Counted from the stretch's first letter, positions 1 to 5,870 are shown. The stretch: DNA of 6,596 bases from Methanofollis sp. (GCA_028696365.1 JAQVHG010000126.1:1-6596); one strand, 5' to 3'. The notes: generated by a model not told the origin, from the letters alone. Numbers and translations are program-made.

Positions 1-223
1 CCAGTCGCCTTTCGCTGGGGGTCCAGAGGCGGAGTTCCCCGGAGGATGAGAGAAGTACGCGGAGATGTTCCTCCTCGATCAGCTCCTCTCATTTTCGCCA
101 CTCGACGGGGACCAGAAGCCTTCGGCTCCTGGCCCCCTTATCCAGAAGATTGGAGTGGACGGCAACCCCCCCACTACGACGATGCGGCTCACCCACCTGA
201 TCCGTCCTTCTAGCGATCCCCTG
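1..223. repeat. Tandem repeat unit A (about 223 bp), left edge at window start
   Basis: This is the first visible copy of an imperfect tandem repeat. Landmarks recur in unit B at offsets of 222-225 bases: GGAGGATGAGAGA at 41-53 and 264-276, TCCAGAAGATTGGAGTG at 141-157 and 366-382, CGACGATGC at 178-186 and 401-409, and AGCGATCCC at 212-220 and 434-442. The period is not a multiple of three, so no reading frame is kept between copies, which argues against coding. A hairpin (112-120 with 124-132, one mismatch, TTC loop) precedes the conserved 141-157 block. The array may continue upstream of the window. Confidence 0.8.
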
Positions 224-446
224 CCAATCGCCCTTCGTCAGGGGTCCGGGGGCGGAGTCCCCCGGAGGATGAGAGACATACATGATATGGATCTTCCTCG
301 ATCTTCACCTCTCATTTCTCCCCACTCGATAGGAATCATGGGCTTTTAGCCCTCTGGTCCCCTTATCCAGAAGATTGGAGTGAGCAGCACCGCTTCGACA
401 CGACGATGCAACCACCTCATCTCATCCCTCGTTCAGCGATCCCCCA
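224..446. repeat. Tandem repeat unit B (about 223 bp)
   Basis: This second copy is the best preserved. It opens with CCAATCGCCCTTC (224-236), matching the start of unit A and the start of the partial third copy at 447. It contains a perfect 8-bp stem (245-252 with 259-266, loop CGGAGT). It also has a 5-bp hairpin (340-344 with 348-352) at the place where unit A has its own, differently sequenced hairpin. No open frame with convincing protein character lies here. Confidence 0.8.
245..266. other. G-rich hairpin of repeat unit B
   Basis: TCCGGGGG (245-252) pairs perfectly with CCCCCGGA (259-266) around a CGGAGT loop. The same place in unit A (22-29 with 36-43) keeps the loop bases but has two mispairs, so that copy looks decayed. 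Similar G-rich intergenic hairpins occur in many high-GC genomes, so the element may be a REP-like repeat, a terminator of an upstream gene or part of an RNA. The structure is visible; its role is not. Confidence 0.55.
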
Positions 447-533
447 CCAATCGCCCTCTCAGGGGGTCAGGCGGATACGAGCGTCCGCGAACGTGCGAAG
501 ACAAAATCTTCGAGCGCGCCCCCTGGAGATGAT
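447..533. repeat. Partial third repeat copy with inserted stem-loops
   Basis: CCAATCGCCCT at 447-457, followed by CAGGGGGTC, repeats the start of units A and B. The similarity then breaks and resumes as CCCCCTGGAGATGATG at 519-534, which resembles the CCCCCGGAGGATGAGAGA block of unit B. About 45 bases are inserted between the two arms of the G-rich stem. The rest of the unit is absent because the operon begins here. Confidence 0.6.
460..525 (+). ncRNA. Possible three-way-junction RNA element upstream of the operon
   Basis: The outer stem CAGGGGG (460-466) pairs with CCCCCTG (519-525) and encloses two hairpins. Hairpin one is GCGGA (471-475) with TCCGC (484-488). Hairpin two is 492-501 with 507-516: ten positions including a G-A mismatch and one G-T wobble, with a CAAAA loop. 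Linkers are 2-4 bases. If transcribed it would sit about 70 bases before the first permease start and could be a structured leader or part of a small RNA. The pairing was found by eye in GC-rich sequence, and no known riboswitch class was recognised. Confidence 0.35.
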
Positions 534-557
534 GTGCATGCCCCTCATACCCCTCAC

Positions 558-574
558 CGGCACGTTTATTGCCG
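558..574 (+). promoter_or_regulatory. Weak TATA-like box inside an inverted repeat
   Basis: TTTATT (565-570) is the only AT-rich hexamer shortly before the first gene. It lies about 30 bases before the ATG at 597, the spacing expected for an archaeal TATA box with a very short leader. It is flanked by the inverted pair CGGCA (558-562) and TGCCG (570-574), which could serve as an operator. The match to the archaeal consensus is poor, and the operon promoter may instead lie in the repeat array. Confidence 0.25.
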
Positions 575-582
575 CGCCCCCC

Positions 583-590
583 AGGCAGGA
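583..590 (+). promoter_or_regulatory. Ribosome binding site that decides the first permease start
   Basis: AGGCAGGA ends six bases before the ATG at 597. Almost the same stretch (GGCAGGAT, 2438-2445) precedes the ATG of the second permease. A GTG at 534 would add 21 residues rich in His and Pro that look like translated leader and have no match in the other two permeases. An ATG at 609 would make the protein begin MIFF exactly like the second permease and remains possible. Confidence 0.5.
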
Positions 591-596
591 ATCGCG

Positions 597-1781
597 ATGG
601 ACGGGGGGATGATCTTTTTTCAGTTTGCCAGGCGCAACATCAGGCTCCACTGGCTCCGCTCCTTCCTTGCCGTGACCGGGGTGGTCATCGGGGTGGCGGC
701 CATCGCCTCGATGGGCATCCTTGGAAACAGTCTGGTCCTTTCGATCTCAGAGTCCCTCACCGACGTCGGCGACACCATCGTGATCACCGCCCACACCGGT
801 GGCGGCGAGGAGGGGGAGGGGCCGCCGATCGCCGTGAGCGGCCGCGGGGTCACCGACCGGCAGGTGAACGAGATCAGGCGGGCCGCCGGGTCCAACCTGG
901 TCATCCCGGTCATGAGCGGGAGCGACCGGGTCATCATCGGCGGGGAGACGACCGCGGCGGTGGTCTACGGGATCAGCCCCACCGACCTCCCCGACCTCCT
1001 GGAGGTGGCCGACGGCACCACCCTGCGGGGAGAGCGGGGGGCGATGGTCGGCGCCGTCCTCGCCGAGGACTACGACCTCATCCCTGGGAGCAGGATTCGG
1101 ATCGGCGACGACGAAGAGAAACTCAGGGTCACCGGCGTCCTCGAAGAGCGGGGCGTCGGCTTCGACATCAACCCTGACCGTGCGGTCATCGTCTCAGACG
1201 ATTTTTACCAGGAGTTCTACGATGCCGAAGAGTGGGACCTCGTCATTGTGAAAGTCCCTGACCTCGAGGAGATCGACAGCGTCAAAGAGTCCATCGACAC
1301 CCAACTCAACCGGCGCGAGGACGAGGTGGACGTCCTCGACACCAGGGCGATCCTCGAGACCCTCCTTGACACCTTCAACCGTATCTCGACTTTCACCACC
1401 GCGATCGGAGGCATCTCACTTATCGTCGCGGGGGTCTCCATCTTCAATGTGATGATGATGTCGGTGACCGAACGGACCCGCGAGATCGGAGTGATCCGCT
1501 CCATCGGTGCGAGGCAGGGAGAGGTGCTCCGGATCTTCCTGTACGAGTCCCTTCTCCTCGGACTCGTCGGCAGCGCCATCGGTGCGGTCCTCAGCCTCTT
1601 CGGCGGCTACCTCGCCCTCGCCGTCATGCTCGAAGAGACCAAATACCTCTTCGAGCCTACCAGCCTCATCGCCATCCCGTACGGCGTGGCCTTCGGCATC
1701 GCCACCAGTCTCCTCTCAGGGGCCTACCCCGCATGGAAGGCCTCGCACCTCAGCCCCATCGAGGCGTTGCGCCATGAATGA
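597..1781 (+). CDS. MacB/FtsX-type ABC transporter permease 1
   Basis: This 394-residue membrane subunit of a MacB/LolCE-like ABC transporter is expected to transmit ATP-driven movement to a large extracytoplasmic domain; its substrate is unknown. The layout is typical of the family. A short basic cytoplasmic N-terminus precedes membrane helix 1 (about 20-45). An extracytoplasmic MacB_PCD-like domain follows (about 46-260), with DINPD at 190-194. Helices 2 (about 265-290), 3 (about 312-341) and 4 (about 355-378) make up the FtsX domain. EIGVIRSIGA lies between helices 2 and 3, and the C-terminus carries PAWKAS and PIEALR. The length is normal for the family. The ATG at 597 is preferred over GTG 534, with ATG 609 as an alternative. 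The last eight bases overlap the ATPase start, implying translational coupling. It is the most diverged of the three paralogous permeases here, but its last 20 codons resemble permease 3. Confidence 0.93.
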   Translation: MDGGMIFFQFARRNIRLHWLRSFLAVTGVVIGVAAIASMGILGNSLVLSISESLTDVGDTIVITAHTGGGEEGEGPPIAVSGRGVTDRQVNEIRRAAGSNLVIPVMSGSDRVIIGGETTAAVVYGISPTDLPDLLEVADGTTLRGERGAMVGAVLAEDYDLIPGSRIRIGDDEEKLRVTGVLEERGVGFDINPDRAVIVSDDFYQEFYDAEEWDLVIVKVPDLEEIDSVKESIDTQLNRREDEVDVLDTRAILETLLDTFNRISTFTTAIGGISLIVAGVSIFNVMMMSVTERTREIGVIRSIGARQGEVLRIFLYESLLLGLVGSAIGAVLSLFGGYLALAVMLEETKYLFEPTSLIAIPYGVAFGIATSLLSGAYPAWKASHLSPIEALRHE

Positions 1782-2451
1782 ACCTGAAACGATCATCAGA
1801 TTTGTGGACGTCAGCAAGATCTACCCCCTCCCGGCAGGAGATGTCGTCGCCCTCGACCACGTCGACCTCGAGATCGAGGCCGGGGAGTTCGTTGCGGTCA
1901 TGGGCCCTTCGGGATCGGGCAAGTCCACCCTCCTCAACCTCATCGGGTGCCTGGACACTCCCAGTTCAGGCACCCTCTCCATCAAGGGCAAAGACATCGG
2001 CACCCTTTCGGACGACGACCTCACCCGCCTGCGCCGCGACCACATCGGGTTCATCTTCCAGCAGTTCAACCTCATCCCTCTCCTCGACGTCATCGAGAAC
2101 GTCGAGTTCCCCAGAGTACTCAAGGAGCGGCGGAGCGGATGTGACGAGGCCTGTCTCGAACTCCTCGACGCCGTCGGCCTGGAGCCCGAACTCCACACCC
2201 ACCGCCCGGCCGAACTCTCCGGCGGACAGCAGCAACGGGTGGCCATCGCGCGGGCCCTCATCAACGAACCCGAGATCCTCCTCGCCGACGAACCGACCGG
2301 CAACCTCGACACGAAGACCGGCGAGGGGATCATGGACCTCCTCACCCAGATGAACCGGCGCGGCAAGACGATCATCATGGTCACCCATGACACGAACATC
2401 GCCGCCTATGCACACCGGCGGGTCCACCTCGTCGACGGCAGGATCGCATGA
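1774..2451 (+). CDS. LolD/MacB-type ABC transporter ATP-binding protein
   Basis: This 225-residue cytoplasmic ATPase should power the permeases around it by hydrolysing ATP as a dimer. All motifs are intact: Walker A GPSGSGKST (44-52), Q-loop FQQ (95-97), signature LSGGQ (148-152), Walker B ILLADEP with catalytic Glu173, D-loop NLD (177-179) and the H-loop His205. QQQR after the signature and ADEPTGNLD are typical of the LolD/MacB/FtsE branch. Its length matches stand-alone LolD-type ATPases, so it is not fused to a permease as in bacterial MacB. The ATG at 1774 overlaps the preceding gene by eight bases. GAGG (1761-1764), inside the codons for the permease's IEALR motif, sits nine bases upstream and can serve as ribosome binding site. 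Its stop shares ATGA with the next start. It is the only ATPase in the operon. Confidence 0.96.
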   Translation: MNEPETIIRFVDVSKIYPLPAGDVVALDHVDLEIEAGEFVAVMGPSGSGKSTLLNLIGCLDTPSSGTLSIKGKDIGTLSDDDLTRLRRDHIGFIFQQFNLIPLLDVIENVEFPRVLKERRSGCDEACLELLDAVGLEPELHTHRPAELSGGQQQRVAIARALINEPEILLADEPTGNLDTKTGEGIMDLLTQMNRRGKTIIMVTHDTNIAAYAHRRVHLVDGRIA

Positions 2452-3647
2452 TCTTCTTCTCCTTCGCCACCAGGAACCTCAGGCGCCACATGGTCAGGTC
2501 GTTCCTCGCCACCCTCGGGATCGTCATCGGGGTCTTTGCCATCGCCTCCCTTGGGGTGATGGGCAACTCCATCAACCTCCTGGCCGCCGGGCTCATCGCC
2601 GACGTCGGTGACACCGTGGTGATCACCCCACACACCGCTCTCGGCGGCGAGGGGTTCGTCGGCGATCCCAGGACCATGGTGGCCGCCACCATCTCGGAGG
2701 CCGACGTCGACCGGATCGAGCGGGCGGCTGGCGGGAACCCGGTCGTCGCGGTCGTCGAGGAGGCCGCTGATCTTCGCGTCGGCAATGAGGGGGGGTACGC
2801 CCAGGTGATCGGGCTTGCGACCGACGACATCCCAGATCTCCTCGACCTCTCTGAGGGCAATTATCTCAGGCCGGGTTCGCCGGCCGCCCTGGTGGGGTCG
2901 GTCCTGGCAGAGGAGTACGGGATCCGGGCAGGCAGCCGGATCGCTCTCGGCGACGAGGAGATGCGGGTCGCAGGGGTGCTGGAGGAGCGGGGGTTCGCCT
3001 TCGACATCAACCCCGACTATGCGGTCGTCATCGAGCGTGACCGGTTCAGAGAACAGTTCCCAGAAAAAAAAGGCTACGACTATGTGGTGATCACCGTCGC
3101 CGACCCGGACGAGATGGAGGGGGTGAAGGCCGCGGTGGAGAACCTCATGAACCGCCGGGACGAGACTGTGGACGTCACCGACTCGCGCGAGAGTCTCAAC
3201 CAGGTGAACGAGATCTATGACGCGATGGGGCGGTTCCTCCTCGGGATCGGGGCGGTTTCGCTGGTCATCGCGGCGGTGAGCATCCTCAACGTGATGATCA
3301 TCTCGGTCACCGAACGGCGTCACGAGATCGGGGTGATGCGTTCCATCGGCGCCCTGCGGGGAGAGGTGATGCGCATGTTCCTGTACGAGGCCCTTGTCCT
3401 CGGCATCGCCGGAAGTCTCATCGGCGGCGCCCTCAGTTTTGTCGGCGGGTATGTGATCAGCCTCGCCGCCATCGCGGTCTTCACTGCCGGCACGACCTTT
3501 GCCGAGGGGGCGACGGTCTTCGATCCTCTCTCGGTCGCCTACATCCTTGGGGCGATGCTCTTCGGGGTGGTGACCAGTGTCGCCGCCGGGGTGTATCCAG
3601 CATGGCAGGCCGCACAGATGACGCCGATCGAGGCGTTGCGGGGGTGA
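2448..3647 (+). CDS. MacB/FtsX-type ABC transporter permease 2
   Basis: This 399-residue permease has the same plan as its neighbours. The N-terminus begins MIFFSFATRNLRRH, followed by membrane helix 1 (about 17-42). The extracytoplasmic domain (about 43-258) carries DINPD at 186-190. Helices 2 (about 261-288), 3 (about 309-345) and 4 (about 361-385) follow. EIGVMRSIGA lies in the loop after helix 2, and the protein ends PIEALRG. The ATG overlaps the ATPase stop by four bases (ATGA), and GGCAGGAT (2438-2445) precedes it. It is closest to permease 3 through helix 1 and the helix 2-3 region, with long identical DNA stretches, which indicates tandem duplication. One oddity is a run of eight A (3064-3071) in this very GC-rich gene, within the codons for PEKKG. 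The partner (self, permease 1 or permease 3) cannot be told from sequence. Confidence 0.93.
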   Translation: MIFFSFATRNLRRHMVRSFLATLGIVIGVFAIASLGVMGNSINLLAAGLIADVGDTVVITPHTALGGEGFVGDPRTMVAATISEADVDRIERAAGGNPVVAVVEEAADLRVGNEGGYAQVIGLATDDIPDLLDLSEGNYLRPGSPAALVGSVLAEEYGIRAGSRIALGDEEMRVAGVLEERGFAFDINPDYAVVIERDRFREQFPEKKGYDYVVITVADPDEMEGVKAAVENLMNRRDETVDVTDSRESLNQVNEIYDAMGRFLLGIGAVSLVIAAVSILNVMIISVTERRHEIGVMRSIGALRGEVMRMFLYEALVLGIAGSLIGGALSFVGGYVISLAAIAVFTAGTTFAEGATVFDPLSVAYILGAMLFGVVTSVAAGVYPAWQAAQMTPIEALRG

Positions 3648-4849
3648 AGGGCGTGGCCGGGATCTTTCTCACCTTTGCGGTCAGGAACCTCAGGCGCCAC
3701 TGGGTCCGTTCAGGCCTGGCGGCGTTCGGGATCGTCATCGGGGTGGCGGCCATCGCCACCCTCGGGATCCTGAGCAACAACCTCATCGTCCTCTTCTCAG
3801 GCATCGTCGCCGACGTCTCAGACACGGTGGTCGTCACCCCTCATCTCGCGGCGGCGAGCGGCGACCCCTTCGACCCGCGCTCGGCCCTGGCCGGCGGGCT
3901 CACCGAGCGTGACCTGGACAGGATCGAGCGGGCTGTCGGGCCGTATCGGGCGGTGCCGATCTTCCAGACTGCCGAACTTCTGGAGAAGAGCAGGAAGAAA
4001 GGGTACGTCCCGGTGATCGTCCTCCACCGGGACGACATCCCGGTCCTCCTCGACGTCGAGGACGGGGCCCTCCCGCCTCCCTCGGGAAAAAGCGTCCTCG
4101 TTGGGTCGCTCCTGGCAGAGGAGGCCGGGGTGCGGGCAGGGGGGCGGATCACGCTCGGCGGCGAGGACGTGCGGGTCGCGGGGGTGCTGGAGGAGCGGGG
4201 CATGGCCATCGACATCAACCCCGACTATGCCGTGGTCGTCACCCATGGGTGGTATACCGGGCGCCACCCTGAACCGGCGTACGATCGGGTGGTGGTGAAG
4301 GTCACCGATCTCGGTGATATCCCGGCGGTGAAAGAGGCCATCGAGGACCAGTTCAACCGGAGAAAGGAGGTGGTCGATGTCCAGGACTCGCGGGAGGTAC
4401 TCGAACTCTTCTACCAGACCTATGACGCCATCTCGATCTTTCTCCTCGGGATCGGCGGGGTCGCCCTCCTCGTCGCCGGGGTCTCGATCCTCAACGTGAT
4501 GATCATCTCGGTCACCGAACGCTTCCATGAGATCGGGGTGATGCGTTCCATCGGGGCGCGGCGCACCGAGGTGATGCGCATGTTCCTGTACGAGGCGCTC
4601 GTCCTGGGTGTTGCCGGGAGCCTGGTCGGCGGGGCGGTCTCCACCCTTGCCGGCATGGCCGTCACCGCCTCGGTTGCGGAGACAGTTTTCGCGGGCTATG
4701 GGACCGTTCCGACCGGGCTCGGGCCCGAGGGGATCGGGTCGGTCCTCCTTGGGATGGGGTTTGGCCTGGGTACCAGTCTTCTTTCAGGGGTATATCCGGC
4801 CTGGAAGGCCTCGCGCCTCGACCCGATCGAGGCGCTCCGCTATGAGTGA
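3644..4849 (+). CDS. MacB/FtsX-type ABC transporter permease 3
   Basis: This permease has 401 residues from the GTG at 3644. Helix 1 spans about 18-46. The extracytoplasmic domain spans about 47-258, with DINPD at 190-194. Helices 2 (about 262-290), 3 (about 312-346) and 4 (about 364-386) follow, and the C-terminus carries PAWKAS and PIEALRYE. Three starts are possible. ATG 3602 would run 46 bases into the previous gene. GTG 3644 overlaps its stop as GTGA, mirroring the ATPase-permease 2 junction, and has GAGG ten bases upstream. GTG 3653 has GGGGTGAAGG just before it, a strong archaeal Shine-Dalgarno match, and would give 398 residues. Either GTG is credible. It is closest to permease 2, while its C-terminal DNA also resembles permease 1. 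It is the last recognisable gene of the operon. Confidence 0.92.
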   Translation: MKGVAGIFLTFAVRNLRRHWVRSGLAAFGIVIGVAAIATLGILSNNLIVLFSGIVADVSDTVVVTPHLAAASGDPFDPRSALAGGLTERDLDRIERAVGPYRAVPIFQTAELLEKSRKKGYVPVIVLHRDDIPVLLDVEDGALPPPSGKSVLVGSLLAEEAGVRAGGRITLGGEDVRVAGVLEERGMAIDINPDYAVVVTHGWYTGRHPEPAYDRVVVKVTDLGDIPAVKEAIEDQFNRRKEVVDVQDSREVLELFYQTYDAISIFLLGIGGVALLVAGVSILNVMIISVTERFHEIGVMRSIGARRTEVMRMFLYEALVLGVAGSLVGGAVSTLAGMAVTASVAETVFAGYGTVPTGLGPEGIGSVLLGMGFGLGTSLLSGVYPAWKASRLDPIEALRYE

Positions 4850-4864
4850 GCAGAGACACAACCC

Positions 4865-4871
4865 ATATATA
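4865..4871 (+). promoter_or_regulatory. TATA-like box after the operon
   Basis: ATATATA stands 15 bases after the stop of permease 3, at the edge where base composition turns less GC-rich. A start of transcription about 25 bases downstream would leave a leader of roughly 20 bases before the ATG at 4916. No clear BRE is visible upstream, and the ORF it would serve is itself doubtful. Confidence 0.3.
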
Positions 4872-4915
4872 GAGACAGACCTACTGACCTCTATCAGACT
4901 CATACGGGGGGGCCG

Positions 4916-5074
4916 ATGCAGAGGCGCAGGATTGAGGGGCTCAATCTCAGAGCACCGAGATTTCACCGCAGGACTGACGGGCACTCGATGGAGGTGATCG
5001 CCACGCTTCTTGAGGTGAGGGACAACAGCACCAGGCTGGGGAGCGGAGCGATCAGGAAGAAGAGAGAGAAATAA
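4916..5074 (+). pseudogene. Short ORF, possible stump of a winged-helix regulator
   Basis: This 52-codon ORF is very basic. Its middle part, RTDGHSMEVIATLLEV followed by RDNSTRL (about residues 19-41), resembles the first helix of the archaeal winged-helix family (HTH_45-like), which commonly begins with an RRSxxEIIAxILE-type helix followed by a KTRI-type turn. The recognition helix and wing that should follow are missing: the frame instead gives GSGAIRKKREK and stops. I infer a decayed regulator, perhaps once linked to the operon. The match is from memory of the family pattern and the ORF could be chance. The bases GGAGGTGATC (4990-4999) look like a perfect ribosome binding site but code for MEVI, and no start follows at a useful distance. 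Confidence 0.3.
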
Positions 5075-5104
5075 GTGAGGGCAGTGAGGGATATGCATTG
5101 TGGT

Positions 5105-5133
5105 AATATCGCGATATTGAAAATCCCTTTTTT
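5105..5133 (+). terminator. Perfect 14-bp palindrome followed by a T-tract
   Basis: AATATCGCGATATT (5105-5118) is a perfect palindrome, and ten bases later comes a run of six T (5128-5133). Archaeal termination mainly needs T-rich stretches, so this is the best terminator candidate after the operon and the short ORF ending at 5074. The palindrome has no loop, which fits a protein-binding site better than an RNA hairpin. The two parts may be unrelated. Confidence 0.4.
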
Positions 5134-5144
5134 GTCGTGACTCG

Positions 5145-5173
5145 CAGATCATTTTCTGCTCCAGAATCATCTG
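5145..5173. other. Imperfect inverted repeat
   Basis: CAGAT (5145-5149) pairs with ATCTG (5169-5173). The stem continues with ATT/AAT after a C-C mismatch, and with CTG/CAG (5156-5158 with 5162-5164) after a two-base bulge, leaving a CTC loop. It lies just after the T-tract and could belong to the same termination region. No function is assigned. Confidence 0.3.
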
Positions 5174-5559
5174 GGGGACTGAGATGTCTCTTTCATTGAT
5201 CTGTGGGGGCAGTTCCTTTCATTCAGCAGGGTGTAGGCGTTCCTGGACCTCAGGCGAGGAATGTTCTGCGAGAGTGGACTGGCCAGAGGATCTGAGGAGT
5301 CGAGTGCGCCACCCTTTTGAATGACTCCTGTCAACCCAGGCATGAACCTTGGGCTCAAGCATACGGGTGGACTGTGATAGGGCGGACGATCAGATCATGT
5401 TGACGTGCCTTCCCACACTCCAAGGGGCGAGGATAGATCCAGGAAGGCAAAGATCTGGCCCTGTAGAGCCCCTCGCGAATCGTGGAGAGAATGTGTGTCC
5501 CCCGCCCTCCCATAGTCTCTCGCCAGGGGCGCTGTCCTCGCGTACCCCCAGGATGAAGA

Positions 5560-5697
5560 TTGAGCCGAGAAGACATATTCAAACTCATTGAAGAGGGGCT
5601 GGCGTCCACGATCTATCGTGGTCGTGGGGAAGTTTTGGGGGTGGCCAAGCCCCTGCCAGAGAGATGCATTAAGAAGATCCCTACAGGGCCATACTAA
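5560..5697 (+). pseudogene. Possible frameshifted short gene relic
   Basis: Read from TTG 5560, 45 codons give a peptide beginning LSREDIFKLIEEGL. It looks more protein-like than the other frames here, with an amphipathic helix, charged residues and no low-complexity stretch. An ATG at 5553, preceded by CAGG, is out of frame with it; removing one A would give MKLSREDIFKLIEEGL, so a single-base deletion or insertion may have broken the start. No family was recognised, and the ORF ends at TAA without a domain. It may equally be chance. Confidence 0.2.
5606..5621. promoter_or_regulatory. 16-bp inverted repeat, operator-like
   Basis: CCACGAT (5606-5612) and ATCGTGG (5615-5621) are perfect 7-bp arms around a two-base spacer. 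The size suits a dimeric DNA-binding protein. No promoter or gene start lies close enough to define a target, so this is a structural observation only. Confidence 0.3.
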
Positions 5698-5740
5698 GAG
5701 GAGTTTTGGGCTTAAAAACCGACAATATCCATCTTTTGAT

Positions 5741-5850
5741 CCCTCAAATCGGAGGGCGTATCGTGGGATTTATTGGGGTCATATCTCCTCTCTCCTGCGC
5801 TACAGGGTGAATGATATCTCTAGCACTCATATGGCTCAACTGGGGCCTGG
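5741..5850. repeat. Diverged 110-bp direct repeat, copy 1
   Basis: This stretch matches 6459-6567 almost without gaps at an offset of 717-719 bases. Shared landmarks are AATC (5747), GATTT (5767), ATAT (5781), CCTCT (5787), ACAGG (5802), TGAAT (5808), ACTCATAT (5825) and TGGGGCCTGG (5841-5850). Both copies have a hairpin at the same place; here it is CCTG (5794-5797) with CAGG (5803-5806). Similarity passes through the stop codons of the equivalent frames and the changes are not biased to third positions, so the repeat is more likely a non-coding element than a gene family. Confidence 0.65.
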
Positions 5851-5862
5851 GAGAGAGGACGG

Positions 5863-5870
5863 TTTTTATA
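5863..5870 (+). promoter_or_regulatory. TATA-like box
   Basis: TTTTTATA is a fair archaeal TATA box just after repeat copy 1. Transcription would start near 5893, close to the palindrome AGAGATCTCT (5906-5915). No convincing gene follows. Copy 2 of the repeat lacks this stretch, so it looks like a small insertion in copy 1. Confidence 0.3.

Noticed and set aside
65..349. Plus-strand frame across repeat units A and B
   Set aside because: The two halves come from copies of one repeat but encode unrelated peptides because the period shifts the frame. There is no domain or codon bias.
1..470. CRISPR-like array
   Set aside because: The unit is about 223 bp, imperfect throughout, and lacks short identical repeats with unique spacers.
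534..596. GTG start for permease 1 at 534
   Set aside because: The added 21 residues are His/Pro-rich, unlike the N-termini of the other two permeases, and GGAGAT lies too close to the GTG.
569..1177. Plus-strand frame open for 202 codons inside permease 1
   Set aside because: It is an Arg/Gly/His-rich out-of-frame reading of permease 1, with no independent start signal or domain.
2406..3323. Minus-strand frame open for 305 codons opposite permease 2
   Set aside because: It mirrors the high-GC codons of the real gene, is full of Asp, His, Arg and Pro with no hydrophobic core, and overlaps a clear MacB-type permease with conserved motifs.
3818..4528. Minus-strand frame open for 236 codons opposite permease 3
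   Set aside because: It has the same shadow character, with the same biased residues as the frame opposite permease 2, as expected from paralogous genes.
4842..4997. 51-codon ORF overlapping the permease 3 stop
   Set aside because: Its start resembles the other gene junctions, but the peptide shows no ABC or other domain; kept only as a possible scar in the findings.
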